Source: Paraspadella gotoi
Lineage: Eukaryota > Chaetognatha
Assembly: GCA_051294375.1 (NCBI GenBank)
Contig: CM119270.1
Coordinates: forward strand, 7,323,773-7,387,772
Direction: 5' to 3'
DNA: 64,000 nucleotides
In this document: piece after piece, positions 47,570 through 60,200 of the stretch
How the letters are laid out: each line of letters starts with the position of its first letter
Position numbering within the stretch: the first letter of the stretch is position 1
Program-made: the position numbers and the translations under genes
The notes under the pieces: generated by a model
Database searches by the model: none
Told to the model about the DNA's origin: nothing
Seen by the model: only the letters and a program-made list of their open reading frames with translations

Positions 47570-49057
47570 TCCGGATACCCTTCCCTGCCAGTAACCGGAG
47601 CGCGGCCTCTCGTCGATCTCCGTGGGATCTCATCAACGCGCGCAGGTCGGAGTATCCTCCCGCTCCTTTAGCCCTCTTTTAGCCCTCGCCTCACCGCAGT
47701 CGAGGGTGCACGGAGATCGGTGGCTGCAGGGTTCGGTCAACGGAGCAGCTCGACTCTGTACTTAACGCTTACCTCTATATTTAACCCTAATCTGTTTACC
47801 ATCGAATCTTATAACACAATCCTTTTAACCATTATGCGAATTTAAGATTAAATGGGACGTTTTTGGCAATTTTTAAAAAGTAAAATATTTTGTACAGAAA
47901 ATATATATTGGGCTTCGAAGTTAAAAGTAAAAAAATTTGTGTATTTAAAAAAGGAAATGTCTTCAAAAGTTTAATTGTTACAAAAGTAGATGTTTAACAG
48001 AATTTCATATTTAGTTGAAAAAAACAATTAAAAAAACAGTTTCATGTATTCATCATTGAATCTTTTAAATATTTTTATTTTTTATATTTTAGGTGAACCA
48101 CAGAAGTTGAGACTCTTAAAATGCGTCGTGGACGAAGTGGAATCCCCACAGGGGAAAATCGAGTTGAGAAGATAGGAGATGACACCGGTCAAAGAGAGGT
48201 AAGGACTAAGAGAGAGGGAGAAAAAGAGAGGAAGAAAGATGCCGATTAGAGAGAGTTATGAGGTGAGGTAGTAATGAGCAGTGGTAGAGCCGAGTGGAAA
48301 ATGAAAAGCATAAGAGAACAAGTGAGTGACGCAATGATGGTGCATTGCCGAGTACTTCCGGTGAATGCGGATATGAGTTTTCGATTGACTATATAACGAC
48401 CACGGTTGATTGAGATTGTTGATTGATTGGTTTCTTCCAAGAATCGATCAGGGAAATTCAAAGAGCGGAATGCAGACTTGCCTCACGCCGACGAGATCGG
48501 GAAGCGAAATGTTCGGAGCATTGAGAGTTACCGTGTTGCTTGGTTTCCTCGCGGTAAGCAGTCTGGGCAATAATAATGAATCAAAGGCGCAAATTTTGAG
48601 CTCTTGCCGTTTTTTTTTTGCCAGGCTTCTGGACGAAGCCGACTTGTGGCGACCCAAGAGGCTTCAAAGCTGGCCATGGTCCCTTCGCGACATTTTCCCT
48701 TGAGGGTGAGTGACAAGCCAAGCACATGATTGTTTATATTGACGCGGTTCAAAGTGTTTGAGCTGTTTAAACAATTTTGCATTTGACTCTTTCACAACAC
48801 ACCCAACTTCTTAACCAGGAATAGCTATTTTTTAAACCTTTAATATCTTAATCCTCTTAAACCCCACCGAGTGGATAGACTTTACCAAAATTTTTTTCGT
48901 CTCGTAGCGGGCCGCTTTAGTATACCACAGCGATCGGACCGTAACTAAGTAATGAATATAAAAATTTTTGTCTTGGCGAAAAAGCGAGAAGATCAACGAT
49001 CCAAAGTCTGACACTTAGTTGGAGTGTACATCGGCCGGTGGAGTCGAGAAATGGTGA
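47570..49057 (+). pseudogene. Further Ig-domain exons, probably sequence-damaged
   Basis: Ig-like pieces continue the gene but none reads cleanly. 47640-47735 is a degraded version of the exon at 63770-63922. 48096-48175 gives GEPQKLRLLKCVVDEVESP (first cysteine of an Ig domain) and then a stop before its donor at 48200. 48441-48552 gives GMQTCLTPTRSGSE...LRVTVL (second-cysteine strand). 48625-48708 gives MVPSRHFPLR, and 49017-49054 gives LECTSAGGVEKW with donor GTGAGT. Together with the upstream exons this suggests at least four Ig domains. Frame breaks are attributed to base errors rather than true pseudogenisation, but I cannot exclude the latter. Confidence 0.45.
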
Positions 49058-51115
49058 GTCTCTCTCCTCGCTCTCTTCCTCTCTCTGTCTCTCATGCTCT
49101 CTCCATTCTCACTGATCTGTTCGATCTCTCTCTACTCTCAGCTCCATCAATGTCTCTATCTCTGTCGTAGATCACGCGAACTCCGCGTCTCCCAGCGAGG
49201 CAGGTCGTCATCTCTCGATCGAATAGTTTCAAGTAATAGTAAATCTATTAATATCAAAGTATAACAATAAAGAACCCGCAGATCGTGCCGGAAAGACGAT
49301 AATTTTTAAAAACGAAAGAATAAAACGACGTGTAAATACTTGTGATTCTGCAAAGTTCTCAGTTTATTACCAATCGTGAGGGAGGTTGTTAAGAAATTAT
49401 TTCGGGTGACGGTGCAGACAGTTATTAAAATACTCTATATAATTTCAATCCCCAACAACACAGAGAAAGCATTAGGATTATCCTTTCCTCTCCTTTTTGT
49501 TTTATGTCTTGAACCTTTAATACGAAAATCCTTCCTCTGCACAGGTGAGCAACTACTTTGTACTGTGGATAATTGTAACTTCTTTTTGAGAGCTAATTTT
49601 ATTGTCAGCTTTTATACGTTCCCTGCGATGACTTTTACAATTAAGATAATAGGTGACCCAGAATAACATGTTTAGATAATAATTGTTAATTTGATTAAAT
49701 CTTATTTTATTTTCAGTAACGCAACCCAGAGAAAAAATCCGAGAGCCCATTTTCACTCCATCAGTCAATCCACTCACCTGCTTCCGGTTCTGGGTAAAGA
49801 GATCTTGCAAATACACGTACGGGCTTCACGTGAGATACCACTTGCAGCGGCGGAATGCCCACGATCGATTACGGAGAAACCCTCTTAAAATAATACGAGA
49901 CGAATTGTCTTTTTTTCCGCGGCCTAGGAATTGTTTGTGTAATTATAGTTACACGTATATCCTTTAATCATTAAAAAAAAAATATTGAAAGTTGAATAAA
50001 ATTTAGATTATTTAATAAATCCAAAATAATAAAATAAAAAAGTACGGGTCTAAAATTTCGTGGTAATTCTACTATGTCTCAGTAGTTTCTCGCTGTTGTT
50101 CCAGATGGACGCGGCAAAGGTCTACCCATAAATAGCCTTATGCACCATGTCGAACAAATAAAACTACACAGAACGAGAGATATAGAATTACGTTACGAAA
50201 CTCGGCGAGAAGCTCGAATAAATAAAAGACGAGTAGTTCGGTACGGACTTTTCTAAGGTAAAAAGTAAAGCTAAAAAATAGTAGTGTTCGGGTGTGTTAA
50301 AATATATACCAGAGAACAAGAAAATCCGGTCGACGTCTAACATCGAGATCCATAAGAAACATGTCCCATTAAAGATCAAAAACACAGAAAAAACAATAAC
50401 AGTAACGCAACACGAGGGAGACTAGCAGTCCACGTTCAATTGTATTAAACCGGCAGAACGCTTAGTACACTATACTTTCCAAAGAGATAACCAAACTTAA
50501 AAAAATAACTTAAAACACAAGAAAAAAAACAAATACGCCACTTTTCCAGATGGTAAAAAGAGATAAATTCTAAAACACACTTCATTTGCTATATGAGATC
50601 GCGTAAGTAATCAATATAGTTGAGGTTATCGGTTTTCCACGCCGCTTGCTTCATGTTTGCAGATCGTTCTCCGGAACAATAGACGATATTTTCAGCGCCG
50701 AAAAAGCATAACATAGAGAATAAATAAAACTAATAATATCAACAAAAAAAATCATTCCTATATACACGGGTTCATACTCCGTTTACCCACGAGTTCTGTA
50801 ATATAACATCATCCCGAGTTGTTAAAATTGGGTAGCCGACAGTTATTAATACTCCTTTTTATCAAACTAGCTAATTTCCCCCATCTCTTTATTTTTATGT
50901 CTCTCCTTCTCTCCTCTCTTCTTTTCTCTTTTAATGTTTATGTAGCTTCTCTCATCACATCTGCTCGGCAAAAGATTAAATACGTTAAATAAATAGCCAG
51001 CAAATAAAAGCCGACTTTTTCTTCTCTCTGAGTTAAGGCAAAGATATGAAAGGCTTTGAAAAATATACAACGGAAAAACGATTTTTTCTCCACTGTAACA
51101 AGAATAAAAACTTGC
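49058..51115. other. Unassigned sequence before the assembly gap
   Basis: Possible Ig-gene intron with one further weak exon-like stretch (49729 onward, TFTPSVNPLTC-like frame after a TTTTCAG). The rest (49.9-51.1 kb) is AT-rich with no supported gene. Its right end is unrelated to the sequence preceding copy 1, so it does not extend the duplication leftwards. Confidence 0.4.
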
Positions 51116-51140
51116 NNNNNNNNNNNNNNNNNNNNNNNNN
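51116..51140. other. Assembly gap (25 N)
   Basis: Run of 25 N. The sequence after it begins abruptly in the middle of copy 1 (at the equivalent of 35091). Confidence 1.
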
Positions 51141-52289
51141 GGAAACGATTCAGATAAAAGATGAGTGGTCATTAGAGATTCAGGTGATAACTGGGTCCCC
51201 TTAAAACCCGCTTGTCTAAAAATACTTAAAAAAAAAAGGCAAACAAGAAAACCTGTATATGAAATATCATGATTGTTGATTAAATTAAACATATTTTTTT
51301 TTTTCCCCTTTTAATTCCTTGTACCAATTTTTCTTCCTTTTACTTTTTTCGACCCGAAGCTTTGGAGTTAATTTTAACCAAAACATTTCTTTTTTTCTGT
51401 GTTTTATTTCCTTTTTTCTTTTCGCCTCTGACGCGTGCTTTTATTCATGCTGGTAGCTGAAAGGGCTTCATCTTAAATATTAAAGATGGAAAGAAGAGAA
51501 AAAGAAAACAAAGATTTAAAAAAAGATGAAGACAGTCGAGAAAAATAAAGCGGTTGAGATACTTTTCATAAAAATGTTTGATTTTTACTTCTTGTTATTT
51601 GTTAATATAGCGAAATTAGCAGTTTATAGAAAAATAAAATTAACGTTTCATTTTTATCATTTTTTTAAAAAAACGTGTCTTGTAACAAACAATCATAACA
51701 CCAAGATTGAAAAAAGAAAAGAGACAGCAGAAAAAGCAGTTTATTTTCAATCTATATATCACTTATTAGCCAACAAAAAAAACCAAACAAACACAAAAAC
51801 TTGCGTTGATTGACAAGTCCAGACATGCACCGCCTGATTGTTCATTGGCCTACTGATCTTTATACAGAGCGCCCCTGGTCTCTTTTTAATATCTATTCTG
51901 GTTTTTTTTAATAGAGGCTCGGCGATATTCATATACCCGACAAAGCTTGCTGGTACCCTTTTATAACTCTTAACGAATTCGAATTAGAAGAGAAAAATCT
52001 TAAAAGCATAAGGATCAAGCCATGTATGATAGTCATTCTTGATGCGATGATAGTGCATTCATTCATCGTCAAATAAAACAAACAAATGCGTGTATGAGTA
52101 AGAGAAGAGAGAGAGAGAGAGAGACCGAGAGAGAGAGAGGCTGGACAGTTTTCCCGCCACGAACGAATCAGAATTTTTTAGGGAAAAATTCCACGAAAAA
52201 TCTCGGATGTAATTGGGATTTTGTATTGAGAAAAAGCGCGAATTAAATGGCGATAATAAAAGTTTTTAGAGAAGGAAAAAAAGACGGAG

Positions 52290-52327
<38 letters not shown>

Positions 52328-54135
52328 AGCTGGACGAGCCGCTGGACCGCCGCTGGACCGCGCTGCAGAGCTGACACTCATTTTCCGACGAATATGAGTA
52401 GGGACGAACTCTTTTCCTTTCAATAAAAAAAATATTACAAAATAAATATTTGGGTATAGAGCCTATAAAAATTTTTTGTACAATTGAAAGTAAACTTAAA
52501 AATGCATAAATTTTCGGTTTGAGCATGTTCCCATACTAAATTTTTGATTCACCCCATTGAGAGGGGTACCCCTATTCAGTAGAAAAAAAACTTGATAAAG
52601 CTAACTCTTTTCAATAATAATGATCACAAAAATTATAATCCCTAATAACAAAATTATATAGTTGAAAATACTCAGTTAACGACTAATGATATTTTTGACT
52701 TCCCAAATATTTTTTTTCCTCATTTTTAAAAAATTTTAATCTTGATGAAATTTTTGATTGTTCGTTTTTTTAGGAAGGAGAACCAGACCGAGGGTCAAAT
52801 TTTATATTTGCATATTTAATTAATTTATAAATAAGTTATCAGAACTCAAATAATTATTATTTAAAAAAAAGATAAAATATTAAATAATACACTAAAAATA
52901 TTATAATTTAATACTAGTATAAATTATCAGAATAACAAAAAAAGTAAAGTTTATATTCTCTTATCAACTCTATGTTAATTATTTGCCAAAGTGGGCCAAC
53001 CGGTTCAAAGTTACAATAATAAATAATACAAATTTATTTTTTAAAATGTAAGTGCTGCATATATAATAAAGTCACATTAGCTGATTTACATGTGACATGC
53101 ATGTCAATATAAAGTTATTCTTCACTTTTTTAAAATGTATCCAGAAATCTCGGATGTAAATTTAGGATTTTGTTATTGAGAAAAAAAGCCCCGAATAAAA
53201 GTTTTTAGAAAAAAAAAACATAATCATAATTTTTCAAAAAAAGAACGATCACGCAGAAAAGAATCGTAAAGAGAGAAAGAGACAGTAAGAGAAAGAGGAG
53301 AAAAGAGAGAAAAAACAAAGCTGGACAGCTTGCTTGCAGGCCGCTGTACAATCAGTGCATGAAACTGAACTCGTTTTTTCTGAAATAAAAGAATAAAAGA
53401 AATAAAAGAAATAAAAGAAAGGCCAAAAAAAATGTTACAATGGTTTACAATTGGAAACGTTTTTCCAATTTTTTTCCAATCGCAGCTTGTAAAGATTTTT
53501 ATTTATTTGTATTCAAATTAAAGATATGCTTCTCATTAAAAGTATTGATTGAGTTCCATTTTTATTAGAGATTTTAAAAAAAATTTTTGAATTTCAATCT
53601 TCAATATTATATACTGCAATACTGTAAATTAGATTAAGCATTTCTATATACTCAAAATTTGATATGATAATGAGTACTATAACATTTGCATATTGCAGTA
53701 AAATTCATAATGAATGTGGAAATTCAAACAAAAAAATACTTAAATCAATGATATAAGAAATATCAAAGCTATTTCAAGATGAGAAGCCATATTCAAATTT
53801 TTAATCTTACCTAATGAATGCACACTTTTTGTTAAAACTTTATCATAATTCATATAATTTTTATTTAAAAAAAAACGGTTAAGTCACAGCCAAAACTTAA
53901 ACAGCGTCAGTAGTTTTTTTTAAGGAAAACAGCGTGGACGGCCGAACGACGACGACCGACGACGAGACTACGTCACAAAAGAAGCTCACCCGAATCAATA
54001 TCAGCCCTGAACCGCTTCGCGGTCATGGCTTGATAAAAAAGGGTCGACAATCTTTGTTTTTTATTTTGGGCGAAAATGAGATTTTACGATCTGTTATTTA
54101 TGGTTCGTATGATTGTTGAAACAGGTTTTTACGCA

Positions 54136-54179
<44 letters not shown>

Positions 54180-54463
54180 CCTCCTCTCTCTCCAATAAGT
54201 TAAATTTTTCAATAAACAAAAAAAAATATCTAAGGACTGAGGACAAATGGAAAGGATATCAAAGAAGTCGTATTTCACTTCTCATTCCTACAAATTCGTT
54301 ATATAATAATTGTTGTTGTGGTTTGTTGTTGTCGTCATCCTCAATTGCAGTCCAAGTCTTAACGACCTCTGACGCCGTGAAGCGAAAAGCTCGAAATCCG
54401 GGACGAATTTGAGTCTCCTTCTTATTTAATTTTGATTTTTAATTTTTGAATCACTCTAATTGC

Positions 54464-54494
<31 letters not shown>

Positions 54495-54891
54495 CTCTCT
54501 CCTTCTCTCTCTCTCTCTGCTCTCCTTCTCTCTCTCTCTCTCTCTCTCTCTTTCTCCTAGCTCATCTCTTCGTGCGGCTCTTAGTTTCGTCTGTGATTAT
54601 TTTCTTTCTATTTTTTGTTGTTTTTTTCTGGTTTTTCGTTCTTTCTCCAGTTGTCTCTTTCGTTCGTTTCTTTCTTTCTTTTCTTCTTTCATTTTCTTTG
54701 TCTTTCTTTCTTTTCTTTCTTTCTTTCTTTCTTTCTTTGTTTTCTTTCTTTCTTTCTTTTTTTTTCTTTATTTTCTTTTCTTTTTTCTTTCTTTTTTTTC
54801 TCTATTTCCTCTCCTTTTAAAGTGCTTGGTTTATTTTTTACTTTTAGCCCGCATCATCACTTCAGGGACAGGACCTCTTCGTCTCTTCTCT

Positions 54892-54940
<49 letters not shown>

Positions 54941-55980
54941 ACTCTATTTTCCGTCACGTCGGAAAAACACTTCTCACTGGTAAATTTTTCGTTTAAAAGA
55001 CAAAAAATTCCTTTAAACAAACTTTTGGGACTTTATTAAGCCATACATTTAAGATATTAATCTAATCGGAAGGAATAACGAAATACAGGGTTTTTCTTTA
55101 AACGCTTTCTTTTTTATTTCTTGTTAAACTATAATTTATCATACATAATTATTAAAAAAGTCTATGTAGAAATATATAAATGTTGTATCCAATGTTTATT
55201 CAACGCTATATCCGCTCTTCTTCTATAAATATATATGAATATATTAAATGTATTTGTTTATATTTTTGCCTTGAAAAAATGAATCCACAACGAAAATTGA
55301 GAATATTGCGGTCAAAAAATATTTATTTTTATCCTAATGATTTTTTAATATAATTTTAACCTCCCTGGCAGTAAAGCCTATCCTTAAATCAATAAAGATA
55401 GCAAAAAGACCACGCGAAAAAAAAATAATTGAAAGCTTGCAGGGACTCTATGTCATTACTTTGTAAGAGTGATGGAGGCCTTAAACCACCCAAAGGCCTG
55501 TCAAGTCAGGGGGCAAGATAGCTTATTTATTTAAATGAATGGATAAAATTTTATATTCGTTTGCTACCAATTTCATTCATGACAACGACCCTGTAATAAA
55601 AACTTTGGATCGATACGATGAACCATTACGCGTCAGAGCATAAAATATGACACAATATCTTCTCTTTCTCTCGCCTCTCTCTTTCCTCTCCTTTCTCTCC
55701 TCTCTTTTCTCTCTTTCTCTCTCCTCTCTCCGTCTCGCCTTCTATTTTTTTCCGTGTTCTGTACATGAATGCATTAGTAATTTAATTTAATAAGTTTTAA
55801 TCACTGAACTATGTCGCTGCAATGATTTCGCGCTCGATACTTTTTCAAAAACAAAAAGGCGCAACTTCTAAAAAAAAAAAAAAATCATATTTTTCAAGAT
55901 ATTAAAAAGACAATTGGTAATTTCAAATCTATAGGTTGAAGCGGCTTTTATTCGTGGAGATTGAAAGACGAGAGAGAGAG

Positions 55981-56012
<32 letters not shown>

Positions 56013-57289
56013 AGAGATAGACGAGAGAGAGAGAGAGAGAGAGAGAGTGGTGCCTCTTAAAAATTCCTGTATCTTATTACTCATGAATTATCTCCCCCTG
56101 ATATCTTTTTTTTTTCTTGTCTTTTTTCTCTTTTTTTCCATTTTTTTCCAATTCTTTTTTTCCTCTTTTTTCTTTTTTAGCTCCGCGTCAATTTACTTTT
56201 TCTCTGCGTTTTTTTTTCAGTGAATTCGGTAAAAGGATCAAATTTTTTTTACCCGCGTGTCGCCGGTAACGAGGAGTCCTTCTCCGACGATTATTTGGAG
56301 TACTTGCTGTCAAACTTTTAAAAAAAGATTTAAGCAAAACGAAAATTTCTAAAAACCAAATAAAAATACTAACTACAAAACTTGAAAACAATTAATAACG
56401 CAAAAAATTAAAAAGTGAAAAAAGTCAAATTTCTTTTGACATTAAAAACGACTAAAAGCAAAGGGACGTCCGATTTGATGCCCAATACACAAAAGCTTTT
56501 TATCCATCTCTTCTCCACGCGAGTTCCGAACTCCACGCATCCTCACAATCTGACCCCTTCCTCGTGAGACTCCCCCCACGCCGGAACTTCTTTTTTTTTC
56601 AATTTTCCCGGAAACTACGGCGTCTTTTTTTCCGGAAAAGAAGGCTAAGTCGATCCAAAGCTTGCCGACGAAAAAAAAAGAAGAGAAAGATCGATTTACT
56701 CTTTCCGGTTGTTCTTTTAGTTTTTTTCTTTTTCTTTCTTTTTTTGGCTCACGACTTCATACCTTCCACCGAAGACAGGAAATTCGTCCATTACGAGCTT
56801 GGACAGAACTGCGCAAGACGGACAGAGCCAGAGATTTAGAGAGAGAGACGAGAGGAAGAGATGAGAGAGCAGAGGCATGAGAGAGAGGAGAGAGACGAGA
56901 GAGAGACGAGAGCGAAGAGTCTTGATTGTTTCAATCAACGGATATCTCCTCTCCATCGCGAAACTGTCGCGACTTCTTTTCGAAATAAGCGTCACCGCTT
57001 GTCCGTCATTTTTAAAAGCCGGCACCTGGTGACCGCGTCGGACGTAAACACTTAGCTGGAATTACCGCGCGTGTCGAACTTCAAACGCGACAAAAGGGCG
57101 CGTAAAAAAAACCCTTTTAGCCCTTTGCGCTGGTATTCTCCGACTATCAACTATATGGACAATCATGTGAAAAAAAAAATTTTCAATGAAAAAAAGTCAT
57201 AAAAATAAAGGGCATCATCGTGATAGTCGGAAAATAAACAGAAACAAAAACAAAAAAACATCGACGCCATCGTTGGATTCTTAAAAACG

Positions 57290-60200
57290 AAATGACCGCC
57301 AACAACAACGCCAAAGAAATTTCATCGGACGCTTTTTCTCCACATCCTTTTTTCTCTTTCCTCCTTTCCTCCCTTCCTCACCGCCCGTGCTCCGCTTCTT
57401 CCCGCCTCCGCCGACGCAGCGCGCGCCCGACGGCTTCGCGGCTGCAGGCCAGCCCGCTCCGGTCTGCGGTTGCCAAAGGCCCTTCGTCGGATCTCCGCGC
57501 CTGGACGTCGCCAACGGAAGCCACCCCGCGATTCGACGAGGAGGATTTGGAAGGGTGATTTTACAGGTGTGTGGTGGAGGGTAGGATGTGTGGGTGGGGG
57601 TCGTGGGGAACGGGGATGGGTGCGTGTTGAAGATGGTCTCAAGCGGGGGATGTCCCTCAGAGATTCGATTACGATGCTTTTCATTTGCGGCTTGAATTCG
57701 CCAAATTGTTGCACCAAGGCGAGATATAAGTGGGCTGGAAGATGACCATTCGTGGACTTCCTTCCCTCTGCCATTCGCAAGGGGTCCTTGGCATACGAGC
57801 CAGTCTCGAGGTTGCTCGTATGCTCCCAGAGGTTTGCGCAGCCGTCTATTAGTTAGGTTAATCACAGATTTGGAATGAACACGTAATAAATTGTCATGGT
57901 AGGAGTTGCTTTTACTTCACGGCTACCGGCCGGGCCACATAGCTGTTGGAGCCAAGTTAAATCGGGTTAAAACCTGGTGAAGAGTTTTTTACCATTTGTC
58001 ATATGCGCATTATATATTTCCAATCATTATAATTCTGACCCTATTATGGCCCGCTCAGTTTGGACATAGTTACTGGCAGTGTCGACAAGACGTGTAAATT
58101 CCGGCCGTCATGACGAAGACGACCGACACGACGGACGACGAGCGACCATTACCACAGCATCGTTGGTTGGTTTTTATTTTGGACTAACGTAGAATGCTTC
58201 GTATGAGGTCGCTCTGAAAGCGTGTCAATTCTCTTGTCGTCATAGTCTGTTACGATTTATTCACAATAAAAACGCAATGAGCGGCTGTTGCCTCGTAAAG
58301 GACTGTTATTGTCGACAAAAAAAAAAAAAACTTCGGAAACAAACCCTTTCATTACCTAATTAAATTCTCGCGTAGTTTACTATCATTTCGATAACGATCG
58401 CCGTACTACTATTTACTCTAAATAAAAACAATAAAATCCATTGATTTGAATAATACCTTGCCGATTTTTGTTTTGTTCTTTTTTGTTTAAATTATAATTT
58501 TTTTCTTTCTTTTTTTTTCTCGGATTTCAATTTGCGGGCTAATTTGTTCCGGAGAGAAAAACAGATAATAACTCGTTTCATAAATGATTTCTTTTCCACC
58601 CCCCCCCAAAAAAAATTATTAGTTTTTTAAACGGTTTAATTAATGAGCGTCAATCATGAAACAGCAAGGAGCGCGATTTAATACGCCAAGAGACGGGGGG
58701 AGTGGGGAGTAGGAGGGGGGGAGGAAAACGACGCTATACGTGACTAAGGGGTGAATAGCGGCGAAGGGGGGACGATGGTAGAAGGAGAGAGGCAAGAGGG
58801 GAGGAAATGATAGGCGGGGAGGGAGAGAGAGAGAAAGAGGATGGAGGAAATAAAAGTGGCAAGGGAGGCAGGAAGAGGTAAAAGAAAAAAAGACAACTCT
58901 TCTTTTATTTTTTTTTTACCAATGCTATATTCATACGAAGTATATTGTGTATGTTAAAAAAGAAAATTGAAAACACGATAAGAAATGATTGAATATAAAA
59001 AACCGCGAATTAAAAAAATATTGTGTTATTTCTTCTTTACTGAGTTGTCTCGTCTCTAGATATCAATTATTCAAATTTTTGAACCAATGGACTTTGCGGC
59101 GATATATTCTTGACTGAAACTGGCCACCTCAAATCAGATAAAGTAACTTTTAAACTGGTTCGCATGAGAAGAGAAGGAGAGAGGAAAGAGAAGAAGAGTA
59201 AGTAAGGAGACCAAACTTAACAAAATAACTCAAACAGACACAGCAGCCCATTATTCGTTGAACGTTGACGAATCTGGCGATAATATGCTAATTCTCGCGC
59301 GGATCTCAAAGCCTTTAACTCATTCATACGCACTTTTGAGCAATCGACGTTCACAGGGCTCAATTCGGTCGTATTATTCGCCACTTCCTGATTAGTCCAA
59401 TATTTCGAATTAAACGAGTTGTTCCCTTAATTTAAAAACTCTAAATGTCGTCGGAATCGAAAAAACATTAGCTTTTTTGTGTTTTATTCTGCCCCTCCGT
59501 TAAACGTCGTTGTGTTCTGCGTGTTAGGCCAACCCTAATTTGCAGGTGTCTTGGCAAGATCTTTTAAGTGTCTTTAATAGTTACTTTTATTAGTTAATGA
59601 AATTTCTGTAAAGTGAGAAAATTACTACCGATATGTATAAAGTCGTCCCGGGGAGGATGAAACGAAAAAGAGAGCGACGCGCGAACTTAAGCGCCGCGAA
59701 AAAAGAAGAATTTTGGGAGATGCGGTTGAACACGTGTTCAGGGCGATGTAACTTGTTTGAAGAACATTGTTCGGTGTTGTAAACGTAAATACATTTAAGG
59801 TTTGGACTTTTAATACTCCGTGAATTATGAGAAGTTTTTTTATTACACGGGTGTTCGAGGATTCTGTTCGTCACTATACATCATGTAAAGTCCATCCTTG
59901 GTCCATCCGTCCGTCCGTCGACGCACTTCCTCGCGTCAATTAAATCCATGGGCCGGATTAATTGGTGAAATATGAGCTTGTGAAAGAAAGACGTGAGATG
60001 AACTTAGGAATCACGTATTTTAATAAACGTTTTCAGGTGGAAAAACTAGAAGGGTTTAAAAATGCACGTTTTTAGAAGCCCAGCGCGTGACTAACTTGAG
60101 TTTTTATTAACTAACACATTAATCTTTATTCTAACCCCAAATAGACAGTAAGTTTTGAGCTTTCGGCAACAAGAAACACAGGATTGGCTAATTTCCTCCC

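Noticed and set aside
47786-47796. TTAACCCTAATC, telomere-like motif near both duplicate ends
   Set aside because: Only about one and a half units and not tandem; chance match.
49376-49666. Frame with several Phe and Cys residues after TGCACAG
   Set aside because: No Ig landmarks or phase match to neighbours; region is probably error-rich.
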